From positions 1,054,001 to 1,118,000 of the forward strand of contig CBDDLM010000004.1 in NCBI GenBank assembly GCA_965230665.1: a DNA stretch of 64,000 nucleotides. Reading direction: 5' to 3'. This document shows, piece after piece, positions 1 to 7,821 of this stretch. A model generated the notes under the pieces. It saw only the letters and a program-made list of their open reading frames with translations. It had not been told where the DNA came from and did no database searches. Positions within the stretch are counted from its first letter, which is position 1; each line of letters begins with the position of its first letter. Position numbers and translations under genes: made by a program. Source of the DNA: JAGNRR01 sp965230665 (GTDB taxonomy: Bacteria; Bacteroidota; Bacteroidia; Chitinophagales; Chitinophagaceae).

Positions 1-216
1 GAACTACTCGGAGGTGAAAAAAATACAGGTATAACTCTCACCGAGAGTTTAGCTATGTATCCAGCATCTTCAGTAAGCGGTTGGTATTTCTCACACCCTG
101 AAAGTAAATATTTTGGAATTGGGAAGATAAAGGAAGATCAGATCCAGGATTATGCGAAACGAAAGGGAGCCTCGGAAGAGTATATAAAAAAATGGCTCGG
201 ACAGAACTTAGCCTAA
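1..216 (+). CDS. metH: Methionine synthase, B12-dependent, C-terminal end (partial)
   Basis: This is an open frame from base 1 to a TAA at 214-216 with no start inside the window, so it is the 3' end of a gene. The 71 residues match the end of the MetH activation domain: the SAM-binding stretch PASSVSGWYFSHPESKYFGI followed by a DQIQDYAKRKG helix and a terminal WLGQNL. In MetH this domain binds S-adenosylmethionine and AdoMet-dependent reductive reactivation of oxidised cob(II)alamin takes place there. The enzyme methylates homocysteine in the cytoplasm using methylcobalamin. Its presence implies a need for B12, which fits the cobalamin riboswitch near 60.6 kb. The catalytic and cobalamin-binding parts lie outside the window. 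Confidence 0.9.
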   Translation, partial: ELLGGEKNTGITLTESLAMYPASSVSGWYFSHPESKYFGIGKIKEDQIQDYAKRKGASEEYIKKWLGQNLA

Positions 217-239
217 ATTTTTAACTTTTCGTATTCTTC

Positions 240-263
240 AAGACTCGATATATTCGTAGTCTT
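240..263 (+). other. Short imperfect hairpin after metH
   Basis: AAGACTCGA and its near complement TCG-T-AGTCTT form a 9-bp stem with one bulged T and a five-base loop. It lies between the metH stop and the next start. No T-run follows directly, so it is not a convincing terminator. The loop region also contains TATATTCG (249-256), one mismatch from the -7 consensus, so the same bases may serve as the promoter of the next gene. Confidence 0.25.
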
Positions 264-276
264 AACTGATAGTTTT

Positions 277-1218
277 ATGAAATTAAAAATAAGTCTGGTA
301 CTCCTTTGTATCCTTGGATTGCATGCACTTAGCCATGCGCAAAATCGATTACAATTCTCTGATCTTTATTTTGTAGGCGGTGCTAGTGGAGTGCTTACCG
401 GACCACTTGGTAACTTTGAGGTAAATAATCTTGAAAGAAACCTCTTCCAACCAAACACCTTAAGACCTAATAACAACACATTTGATATAGATTGGGAAAA
501 TCGAGTTAGATTGAATACTCAAATCGGTTTAATGGCAGGCTGGAACGTTAGAGGTACTAGATTGGGACGACAAAAAATAAGAATTGGCTTTACGGCCGGG
601 AGCTATCATGTGAATTGGGATAATAACTACCAGGCGAAAGATGTCTATAGAATTGATACGCTTGTTTCTCAACAAACGGGAGAGGAGTATTATATCGACT
701 CGACGCGTGTCCGCACGCTAGACTATGAACATATTGCTCAAATGTTTAATCTTCATTTTGACTATCTGGTGTATTTAAACCCTAGAAATAAACTCACTTT
801 TTATACTGGTGTTGGTGCTCAACTTGGCATTTCATTAAGTAATACGGTCACAGCTACCTACTATGAATATGACGCCTTCGACAACTACGACTTGGACTAT
901 TACAAAGATAAAAAAGACTATGATCACAAGTACGATAAGGATGAGGATAATAATTACTTCCGAAATACTAAAACGCTTTCGCCAACCACCAATATAAGTG
1001 CTCATGCTCTAGTAGGTTTTAACTATCGCCTCTCTAAAAGGAGTCGTTTTCTTAGACATGTTCATCTCTTCAACGAGCTCCAACTTGGTTTGCAACTAAA
1101 TCAAATGGAAATTATTGATCCCAGTATTGGTTTTAACGTAGGGTTTCAAATGGGGATGCGCATTTCATTCAATAGACCAAAATCTAAGACGCCAGTAAAA
1201 CGTCGTAAAAGATATTAG
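277..1218 (+). CDS. Secreted outer-membrane beta-barrel-like protein, unknown function
   Basis: A 313-residue protein with a clear signal peptide (MKLKISLVLLCILGLHALSHAQ). The rest has alternating aromatic and polar strands typical of small Bacteroidota outer-membrane barrels, including paired strands such as QLGLQLNQM and GFQMGMRISF at the end. Around residues 205-230 there is a low-complexity loop very rich in Asp, Tyr and Lys (DNYDLDYYKDKKDYDHKYDK), probably an exposed acidic loop that might bind cations (inference). The C-terminus is strongly basic (KSKTPVKRRKRY). I do not recognise a specific family. It stands alone between metH and an integral membrane protein. Confidence 0.6.
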   Translation: MKLKISLVLLCILGLHALSHAQNRLQFSDLYFVGGASGVLTGPLGNFEVNNLERNLFQPNTLRPNNNTFDIDWENRVRLNTQIGLMAGWNVRGTRLGRQKIRIGFTAGSYHVNWDNNYQAKDVYRIDTLVSQQTGEEYYIDSTRVRTLDYEHIAQMFNLHFDYLVYLNPRNKLTFYTGVGAQLGISLSNTVTATYYEYDAFDNYDLDYYKDKKDYDHKYDKDEDNNYFRNTKTLSPTTNISAHALVGFNYRLSKRSRFLRHVHLFNELQLGLQLNQMEIIDPSIGFNVGFQMGMRISFNRPKSKTPVKRRKRY

Positions 1219-1275
1219 AATCATCATTACGCTTAAACAGATAGGTCGGAATTCTTGTATATTTACTGCTGACTT

Positions 1276-3132
1276 ATGAAGATTGATAACTGGTTAAGCA
1301 ATTCGAACGTACAATTTGTTTTAGTTGTACTCATTGCCATAGCTTATGTTAGTACTCCGCAAGCAGTTCTCCAAAACGATTTAGACAGTGCTGTACGATG
1401 GGCATCTGACCATTTGTTTAGTCTGGGTAGTAAAAATTTATTGCTTTATCCTCATACGAATGGGCCTCTATTTTTCTTAAAGTTTCCATCGCCATTTGGT
1501 CAGAGCATCCTGATCTCCGTAATATTTGATGTTATTACCAAAGCATCTCTTGGATGGTACATCCTTTTATTAGTTCGGCTCTTTCGTCCACAAAATATTT
1601 GGCTTCCGTTTGTTATCCTTATCGCCCTTTATACTTTTCTAACATTCGATTTTATTATCATATCCATCGTCCTAGGTTGTAGTCTTCTTAGCTTGAACAC
1701 AGACCGTTTTTACACGCTCCTTCCTGGCATACTTATATTAACGATTTCAATTTTCATAAAAGCTTCTATCAGCTTCCCATCTTTGTTCATATTCGGTAGT
1801 ACCCTTTTAGTACTCGTTTGGCGGAAAGAATATCTAAGATCAGCTCTTTTGGCTGGTACTTTTATACTGTTTTTTGTTATCCTGACGGTTAGCTTGTATG
1901 GCTTCAATATTGATGGCTTCGTTTGTGTTATACAATCTTTTATAAAGACATTAGGATATGGTAGTGATCAGGCTATCTATTTTAATAACTTTCCTTTTTA
2001 TATTCTTCTAACTGCTCTCTTTGTTTTACTCCCTGCCCTACTTATACGTACTAAAAGAAATAAAGAATTTTTCTTAATAACTCTTTTGGCCGTATTTGCT
2101 GTTTGGAAATATAGCTTGGGCCGAGAAGATTTTACGCATTATCGTGCCTGGTATTTCTTATGTATAACCCTTGCCACTTACATTGTAATAATCAATGGGC
2201 GGAGAGGAGCACTTATCGGTAGTATATGTTACTTCCTGAGTTTTGGTTTCTTTCTTACGAATACGAAACGAGGCGATTCACCAAAGGAAATAAAGTACCA
2301 CACTCCCCGTTTCGATTATTTGCCTCGTGTTCTTTTTCGTTATGATAAGATCAGGGAAGAGTTTCAGAATAGATCGAATGAATATTTGTATGGTGCAATT
2401 CTGTCAAAATCCATCATCAATACCATTGGTGATAAAACCGTTGACGTTTTTCCTTGGGGATTAGCCGTCCTGTCCAAATACAATCTGAATTATAAACCCC
2501 GACCTGGTTTTCATTCAACGATTCTGGGTCGAGATGCTGATCAGAGTGAAGGCAAATATTTTGCTAGTGCTCATGCTCCAAACTTTTTGCTATGGCACAA
2601 TTCACAGCCTTCACTCTACGCTTTGAATGCTCATGATCAAGTTTATCTGCCAAATCCAGTTCGAGAGGCTATTTCATCCATTTATTCTAATTACCAATTT
2701 ATAAGGCAGGATCATGACTACGCCCTATGGAAGAAAGTGAAGTATCAACAAGAGTATTCTTATAATACGGAGCTTGACAAAATGATTCAACTAGGAAAAT
2801 GGTTTAAAGCTCCTTCCTTTGATAGCTCGCAAGCCATTTATGCAGCTTCAAACTTTGAACTTCCAATGGCAGACAAAATAAGAAGTTTCTTTTATAAAGG
2901 TCGGTTCTTTAAAATAATCTATAAGCTTAAAAATGGTAAAGAGGCTGCCCATTTTATTGCTCTGGCATCATTACAAAAAGGGTTTCTGTTGCAACCATAC
3001 TTCAAGAATCCAAAGATGGAGTATGAACAGGTAGATAAGATTTTTATAGAGCCTTTATCGAAAAAGTTTAATGGACATCAAATTAAACTACAACCTAGCA
3101 AGGGCTTTGCAATTAGAACGAAGGTTGAATAG
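1276..3132 (+). CDS. Multi-pass membrane protein, possibly GT-C-type glycosyltransferase
   Basis: A 618-residue protein with about nine or ten hydrophobic segments in the first ~340 residues, followed by a soluble domain of about 270 residues. The order (short N-terminus, an early acidic loop with DLDSAVRWASDHLF, many helices, then a large extracytoplasmic tail) resembles GT-C fold sugar transferases that use lipid-linked donors, but I see no diagnostic DxD-type signature that I would trust. A promoter-like TATATTTA lies at 1258-1265. The last 20 bases overlap the end of the convergent aldo/keto reductase gene. Function unknown. Confidence 0.55.
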   Translation: MKIDNWLSNSNVQFVLVVLIAIAYVSTPQAVLQNDLDSAVRWASDHLFSLGSKNLLLYPHTNGPLFFLKFPSPFGQSILISVIFDVITKASLGWYILLLVRLFRPQNIWLPFVILIALYTFLTFDFIIISIVLGCSLLSLNTDRFYTLLPGILILTISIFIKASISFPSLFIFGSTLLVLVWRKEYLRSALLAGTFILFFVILTVSLYGFNIDGFVCVIQSFIKTLGYGSDQAIYFNNFPFYILLTALFVLLPALLIRTKRNKEFFLITLLAVFAVWKYSLGREDFTHYRAWYFLCITLATYIVIINGRRGALIGSICYFLSFGFFLTNTKRGDSPKEIKYHTPRFDYLPRVLFRYDKIREEFQNRSNEYLYGAILSKSIINTIGDKTVDVFPWGLAVLSKYNLNYKPRPGFHSTILGRDADQSEGKYFASAHAPNFLLWHNSQPSLYALNAHDQVYLPNPVREAISSIYSNYQFIRQDHDYALWKKVKYQQEYSYNTELDKMIQLGKWFKAPSFDSSQAIYAASNFELPMADKIRSFFYKGRFFKIIYKLKNGKEAAHFIALASLQKGFLLQPYFKNPKMEYEQVDKIFIEPLSKKFNGHQIKLQPSKGFAIRTKVE

Positions 3133-4102
3133 GTTTTGTTTTAACGATCGTATCAATTTTCTCTAATACTTCTGGAGTCAGTTTTGCTTTATCCTCTAGG
3201 GCCTTGAGATTTTCTTTCAACTGCGTTTTTTTTGATGCTCCTAAAATCGCTGTTGTTACCTTGGGATTACAAATACACCATGCAATACTGAGCCGAGCCG
3301 TTGACATATCGAGTTGTTGAGCGAGTTTCCCAAGACGTTCTACTTTTTTAAGATTATCCTTCACTAACCAATTATCCTTTAGCCAATCAAAACCGCGTAA
3401 AGCAAAGCGAGATCCTTTAGGGATAGCCTTGTTATACTTACCTGTTAACAATCCCGAAGCCAAGGGACTCCATATCGTAGTTCCCAAGCCAACTGTTTCG
3501 TAGATTAATTTGAATTCCTTCTCTACTTTTTCACGAACAAATAAATTGTATTGAGGTTGCTCCATTGTAGGACCAATTAAATGATATTTTTCTGCAAGAC
3601 GATGTGCTTCCATAATCTCCACTCCGCTCCATTCACTTGTCCCCCAATATAAGATCTTTCCTTGCTGTATTAAGGTATTCATAGCGCGGACGGTTTCTAA
3701 GATCGGCGTTTCCTTATCAGGTCTATGACAATAGAAAAGATCAATATAATCTACTTGCAGTCTCTGTAGAGCTTCTTCACAAGCTTCAACGATATGCTTA
3801 CGGCTCAAACCTGTTTGATTCGGTTTATTATTCTTTCCTCTCCAACCAAAGTAAACTTTAGAGGATAAAACATAAGAAGTTCTATCCCACTTTTTCTTTT
3901 TAAACATTCGCCCCATCATCTTCTCACTTTCTCCTTGCGCATACACTTCCGCATTGTCAAAGAAATTTATCCCGGCATCATAGGCCATACTCATCAAGTC
4001 ACTGGCCGTTTTATCATTGATTTGTTTGTGAAAACTTACCCAACTCCCAAAGGATAATGTCGAAAGTTTTAGCCCAGATTTACCTAATCTTCTATACTCC
4101 AT
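3113..4102 (-). CDS. Aldo/keto reductase, Kv-beta/YghZ-like
   Basis: A 329-residue cytoplasmic NADPH-dependent oxidoreductase. The N-terminus MEYRRLGKSGLKLSTLSFGSW is the usual opening strand pair of the TIM barrel. The catalytic Asp-Tyr pair sits in FFDNAEVYAQGESE, the Lys in SSKVYFG and the His in LFYCHRPD. The late segment TTAILGASKKTQLKENL is the NADPH-binding loop. The family reduces aldehydes and ketones; the voltage-gated potassium channel beta-subunit branch includes bacterial methylglyoxal reductases. The substrate here is unknown. The 3' end overlaps the neighbouring convergent gene by 20 bp, so the two transcripts must run into each other. Confidence 0.88.
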   Translation of the reverse strand: MEYRRLGKSGLKLSTLSFGSWVSFHKQINDKTASDLMSMAYDAGINFFDNAEVYAQGESEKMMGRMFKKKKWDRTSYVLSSKVYFGWRGKNNKPNQTGLSRKHIVEACEEALQRLQVDYIDLFYCHRPDKETPILETVRAMNTLIQQGKILYWGTSEWSGVEIMEAHRLAEKYHLIGPTMEQPQYNLFVREKVEKEFKLIYETVGLGTTIWSPLASGLLTGKYNKAIPKGSRFALRGFDWLKDNWLVKDNLKKVERLGKLAQQLDMSTARLSIAWCICNPKVTTAILGASKKTQLKENLKALEDKAKLTPEVLEKIDTIVKTKPIQPSF

Positions 4103-4132
4103 TAAAGTCTTTTTCTTATGATTCTAAAAGTA

Positions 4133-5137
4133 CTAATGCCGAACATATTTCCGCCACTTCTCAATAACACTTAAGATATCTTTAGGGAGTTTACTGTCAA
4201 AGTCCATTTCCTGCTTAGTATCAGGATGTACGAACCCCAATGTTTTTGCATGAAGTGCCTGTCGCGGGCAAAGTTCAAAAGCATTATGAACAAATTGTTT
4301 ATACTTGGCATAAATGGTTCCTTTTACAATCTTGTCTCCTCCATAGTCTTTGTCATTAAACAACGGGTGACCAATTGATTTCATATGGACACGAATTTGA
4401 TGCGTGCGCCCAGTTTCTAATACACATTCGATCAAAGTGGTATAGCCAAATCGTTCTAATACTTTATAATGGGTAATTGCCGATTTACCTTCATCCCCTT
4501 CTGGGAAAACATCATACTTTGTTCTGTAACGCGTATTGCGACCTATATTCACGTCAATAGTTCCTTCTTCAGAGTCTACATCACCCCAGACAAGTGCAAT
4601 ATATTTTCTTCTTGCTGTTTTTGCCTTGAATTGCTCAGCAAGAAACATCACACTGTTTTCATCTTTCCCGAATAATAAAAGACCTGAAGTGAACTTATCA
4701 ATGCGATGTACTAAACCAATTCGTTGTAATTCCTCGTCAGTCTTTTTCCAATGAAAGGCTACCGCATTTACGAGTGTTCCATCTGGGTTTCCATTTCCTG
4801 GATGCACGACCATACCAGGCGGTTTATTTACCAACATCACATAGTCGTCTTCATAGGCTATATCTAACGCAATATCTTGCGGAACGATTTCACTGTTTGG
4901 CGGAACACTCTGACTATATACTTGTATTAAATCACCAGGCTTTACTTTATGATTAGATTTTACTTTTCTACCATTCACAATTACCCAACCACTTTGACAT
5001 GCTGCTTGTATTCTACTACGTGTAACATTCATTAACCGATCAGCCAAGAACTTATCGATTCGTAACGGGCCTTGACCTTCGTCAGTCTTAATTTCTTTAA
5101 AAAGAACTAAATCTTTAGATGTGAATTCGTCTTTCAA
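4133..5137 (-). CDS. RluD-family 23S rRNA pseudouridine synthase
   Basis: A 334-residue protein. Residues ~24-85 form an S4 RNA-binding domain (RIDKFLADRLMNVTRSRIQ). The catalytic domain follows, with motif HRIDKFTSGLLLFGK at ~144-158, whose Asp (about D147) is the conserved nucleophile. VNKPPGMVVHPG and GRTHQIRVHMKSIGHPLFND are also characteristic. It isomerises uridines in large-subunit rRNA helix regions. The best start is a TTG at 5137; the next ATG (MNVTRSR) would cut off the S4 domain. It follows a small membrane protein gene by 22 bp and is probably cotranscribed with it. RluD is the closest named type, but RluC/RluA specificity cannot be excluded. Confidence 0.88.
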   Translation of the reverse strand: MKDEFTSKDLVLFKEIKTDEGQGPLRIDKFLADRLMNVTRSRIQAACQSGWVIVNGRKVKSNHKVKPGDLIQVYSQSVPPNSEIVPQDIALDIAYEDDYVMLVNKPPGMVVHPGNGNPDGTLVNAVAFHWKKTDEELQRIGLVHRIDKFTSGLLLFGKDENSVMFLAEQFKAKTARRKYIALVWGDVDSEEGTIDVNIGRNTRYRTKYDVFPEGDEGKSAITHYKVLERFGYTTLIECVLETGRTHQIRVHMKSIGHPLFNDKDYGGDKIVKGTIYAKYKQFVHNAFELCPRQALHAKTLGFVHPDTKQEMDFDSKLPKDILSVIEKWRKYVRH

Positions 5138-5159
5138 AACAGATTGGAAAGGTAACCTA

Positions 5160-5375
5160 TTACCTTTTTATAAACTTAAAATAAATTAATACTAGTAAAA
5201 TACCAATTAGTAGGAAGACTCCAAAATTCCCCAGGAAATGCAACCCAAGTACTTTCCATTCGGTCATACGTTCATCACCACCATTCTTATACTCGAAGTA
5301 TTTTCGACCTGTATTTAGTAGTGATACAAATAAGGCCCAAAGCCCAGTCAATGCATACACCTTGTCTTTCTTCAT
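5160..5375 (-). CDS. Small two-helix membrane protein, unknown function
   Basis: A 71-residue protein starting MKKDKVYALTGLWALF, with two hydrophobic helices (about residues 7-21 and 48-67) separated by a charged loop, and ending KFIKR. A longer frame exists up to 5462, but an exact -7 element (5382-5389) lies 7 nt before the ATG at 5375, so I chose the shorter start; the extra 29 codons would lie upstream of the promoter. It precedes the pseudouridine synthase gene and probably heads that unit. I do not recognise the family. Confidence 0.55.
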   Translation of the reverse strand: MKKDKVYALTGLWALFVSLLNTGRKYFEYKNGGDERMTEWKVLGLHFLGNFGVFLLIGILLVLIYFKFIKR

Positions 5376-5381
5376 AAAGTT

Positions 5382-5389
5382 CAAAAGTA
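5382..5389 (-). promoter_or_regulatory. -7 element TACTTTTG
   Basis: Exact TAnnTTTG on the minus strand. Its last G is 7 nt before the ATG at 5375, which predicts a start of transcription at or next to the start codon and decides the start of the small membrane protein. Confidence 0.6.
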
Positions 5390-5488
5390 CACTAGAACTG
5401 ATTATCTTAAGAACACTAACCCATACTACTTGCACTAAAGCATATACTTCGTTCGGAGTCAATAAAAATAAGCCGATATTTGCAGCCT

Positions 5489-6199
5489 ATGCAAGTTCGC
5501 TTCGAAGACTTAGGAAGAATACGATACAAAGATGCTTGGGACTATCAGGAGAAATTACTCGCTGAAAATCTAGAAGTAAAGAAATACAATCGTCAACTAG
5601 AGTTAGATCAATCAAAGGATGAGCCGAAGAATACAAAAAGTCATTTCTTATTGTGCGAACACGAGCCAGTGTTTACCTTGGGTAAAAGTGGCGCGATGGA
5701 AAACCTCTTGGTTAACAATAAAGTTTTACAAGCTAAGGGTATCGAATTTTTTAAAACAAATCGTGGAGGGGACATTACGTTTCATGGGCATGAGCAAATC
5801 GTTGGTTACCCGATCTTAGATCTTGAGCTTATCAAACCAGATATCGTGTTATACATGCGCAACTTAGAAGAAGTAATTATTCGAACGCTGGCCGAATACA
5901 ATCTCAAATGTGGAAGGAGCGAAGGGGAAACGGGTGTTTGGTTAGAACCAGATAATATTCGGTTCGCCCGTAAGATTTGTGCTTTAGGTGTTAAAACAAG
6001 CCGTTGGATTACGATTCATGGTTTTGCACTTAATGTAAATACGGACCTTTCCTTCTTTGAAATGATTATACCCTGCGGTATTGAAAATAAACAGGTTACT
6101 ACTTTAGAAAAAGAACTCGGTCACAAAGTTCCTCTTATAGAGGTTCAAGAAAAGATAAAAAAACATTTTCAAGAGGTGTTCGATGTAGAACTCGTTTAA
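5489..6199 (+). CDS. lipB: Octanoyl-[acyl-carrier-protein] transferase LipB
   Basis: A 236-residue cytoplasmic enzyme that moves an octanoyl group from ACP to lipoyl-dependent protein domains, the first step of lipoate synthesis. The family signature is clear: RGGDITFHGHEQIVGYPILD, the catalytic Lys region RKICALGVKTSRW, the motif IHGFALNVNTDLSFF, and the catalytic Cys in IIPCGI. The N-terminal half has a family-atypical polar stretch (KYNRQLELDQSKDEPKN). The ATG at 5489 is preferred over an in-frame TTG at 5480, because a -7-like GATATTTG (5475-5482) overlaps that TTG and sits 7 nt before the ATG. The gene is divergent from the small membrane protein. Confidence 0.92.
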   Translation: MQVRFEDLGRIRYKDAWDYQEKLLAENLEVKKYNRQLELDQSKDEPKNTKSHFLLCEHEPVFTLGKSGAMENLLVNNKVLQAKGIEFFKTNRGGDITFHGHEQIVGYPILDLELIKPDIVLYMRNLEEVIIRTLAEYNLKCGRSEGETGVWLEPDNIRFARKICALGVKTSRWITIHGFALNVNTDLSFFEMIIPCGIENKQVTTLEKELGHKVPLIEVQEKIKKHFQEVFDVELV

Positions 6200-6251
6200 C
6201 TTATTAAGCTATATTTAGTATCTTAGGTAGGTTGTGTTTAAACCATATAAA

Positions 6252-7733
6252 ATGAAAAAAGCCGCCTTCCTGATTTTTATACTATTGTTTTATCAAACTT
6301 CATACGCTCAGAATGTATTACTTCCTGATTGGGTTAAAACAAAAGGTAGTGCTGTAGGAGGCATTGCAGAAGGTTGGGGTATTGATGTTGATCAAGAAGG
6401 GAATGTTTACTGGCCTATTAGCGTAGATAGCATGGGACAAGGCTTAGATATCGTTTGTTATAAATTTGACGCCAACGGTAATGACCTATGGCCTACCCCT
6501 TTCTTTTATGGAGGTATTGGCACTCAACACAGTTATACATGCAATGCAAAGGATACCGCACTTTATATAGGAGGTCGTTACTGTGCAATTCATGGTTTCT
6601 CTTGCGAAATGCTCTTACTGAAGGTAAATAAGAATAACAAAAACCTAGATTGGAGCAAGACTCAAGACTTTGGTAATAATGGTTATGATGAAGTTGACGG
6701 ACTTGTAGTACGAGCAGATGGTATCTATTGTGGTGGCTGGGCACAGGCCTTGCAAACAGGAAGTTATCAAATAGATATGGGACTTTGGAAGTTAAATTTT
6801 GATGGAAGCACGGCTTGGACAAACTATCTGGGTAAGACCAACACGGCTGAACATCTCGATGGACATTTTGTGGTAGATGATAGCACAATATATGCAACAG
6901 GATTATGGGGAGGTAATGGCCTGTTCAATTTATATAATGGTCATTCCTTTCTCGGAAAATTCTCTAAAACGGATGGAACACTAAAGGATTCAACTCTTTA
7001 TGGTCATCAATCTAGTGCCACTCTTGATATTGAAAATGCTTTGGGTATGACCAGCGATGGAACCTATCTCTACACTACTGGATATACTATATTACCTAAC
7101 TCTACTGATTGGCAAATCTTCATTGCGAAATTCGATAAAAACCTGAACCAAATTTGGTATAGGACATGGGGAGGTACAGGGAATGAAACTGCTCGTGCAA
7201 TTGCTGTAAGTGGTAATAAACTCTTTATTGGAGGAAGAACCGAATCTCCAGCTTGTGCTCCAGGTGGACGAGCAGATGCTGTATTAATTGAATATGACAC
7301 TGCCGGTAATTTTACCTCATATAAAAGTTGGGGTGATAGTCTAGATAATACGTTTAGAGATCTTGTAATCCATGATAACAATATATACTTAAGCGGTACT
7401 TCTAGCTTTCCGAACTCACAAGGTGATACCGCATTTATAGTAAAAACATCATATACTTTTCCTAATAGTCTTAGTACGGAGAGAACAGCTGAAGCAAATA
7501 TTAAAGTCTTTCCTAATCCATCGACAAATGGATTGATTAATATCTGGATCAAAAATAAAAGAGCACAGCTTTACACGATTAGACTTTTCAATACCTTAGG
7601 TCAAGAAGTTTTTAAGGACGCTTTCAATTCTAACAAGTTTTCTTTTTCAGTTCCCAATCCTAATGCGTTATTCTTTTACACGATCTCAGATAAAAAAAGA
7701 ATACTAACGAGAGGTAAACTAATCGCCAAATAA
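6252..7733 (+). CDS. T9SS-secreted protein with SBBP-like beta-propeller repeats
   Basis: About 493 residues. It has a signal peptide (MKKAAFLIFILLFYQTSYAQ), a body of repeated WGGTGNETARAIAVSGNKLFIGG-type units (shorter forms include YGGIGTQHSYTCNAKDTALYIGG and SWGDSLDNTFRDLV) typical of SBBP beta-propeller repeats, and a C-terminal type A sorting domain (IKVFPNPSTNGLINIWI ... GKLIAK). It should be exported across the outer membrane by the type IX system and anchored or released. The role of the propeller is unknown. A GTG at 6234, 8 nt after a one-mismatch -7 element (TATCTTAG, 6219-6226), is an alternative start that adds six residues. Confidence 0.8.
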   Translation: MKKAAFLIFILLFYQTSYAQNVLLPDWVKTKGSAVGGIAEGWGIDVDQEGNVYWPISVDSMGQGLDIVCYKFDANGNDLWPTPFFYGGIGTQHSYTCNAKDTALYIGGRYCAIHGFSCEMLLLKVNKNNKNLDWSKTQDFGNNGYDEVDGLVVRADGIYCGGWAQALQTGSYQIDMGLWKLNFDGSTAWTNYLGKTNTAEHLDGHFVVDDSTIYATGLWGGNGLFNLYNGHSFLGKFSKTDGTLKDSTLYGHQSSATLDIENALGMTSDGTYLYTTGYTILPNSTDWQIFIAKFDKNLNQIWYRTWGGTGNETARAIAVSGNKLFIGGRTESPACAPGGRADAVLIEYDTAGNFTSYKSWGDSLDNTFRDLVIHDNNIYLSGTSSFPNSQGDTAFIVKTSYTFPNSLSTERTAEANIKVFPNPSTNGLINIWIKNKRAQLYTIRLFNTLGQEVFKDAFNSNKFSFSVPNPNALFFYTISDKKRILTRGKLIAK

Positions 7734-7821
7734 GTACTAACCGAAGATGTTATTCATGAAAAGAAAAACGCCACTTATTAAAACAACCTTAGTTGTCCAA
7801 CGCCGTTATAGCGTAAAATGA

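Noticed and set aside
5376..5462. 29-codon N-terminal extension of the small membrane protein
   Set aside because: It lies upstream of an exact -7 element that ends 7 nt before the inner ATG, so it would not be transcribed from that promoter.
7756..7821. 21-codon frame MKRKTPLIKTTLVVQRRYSVK between the SBBP protein and ABC-F genes
   Set aside because: It has no promoter element and no hydrophobic or other clear pattern, and it is short enough for chance.
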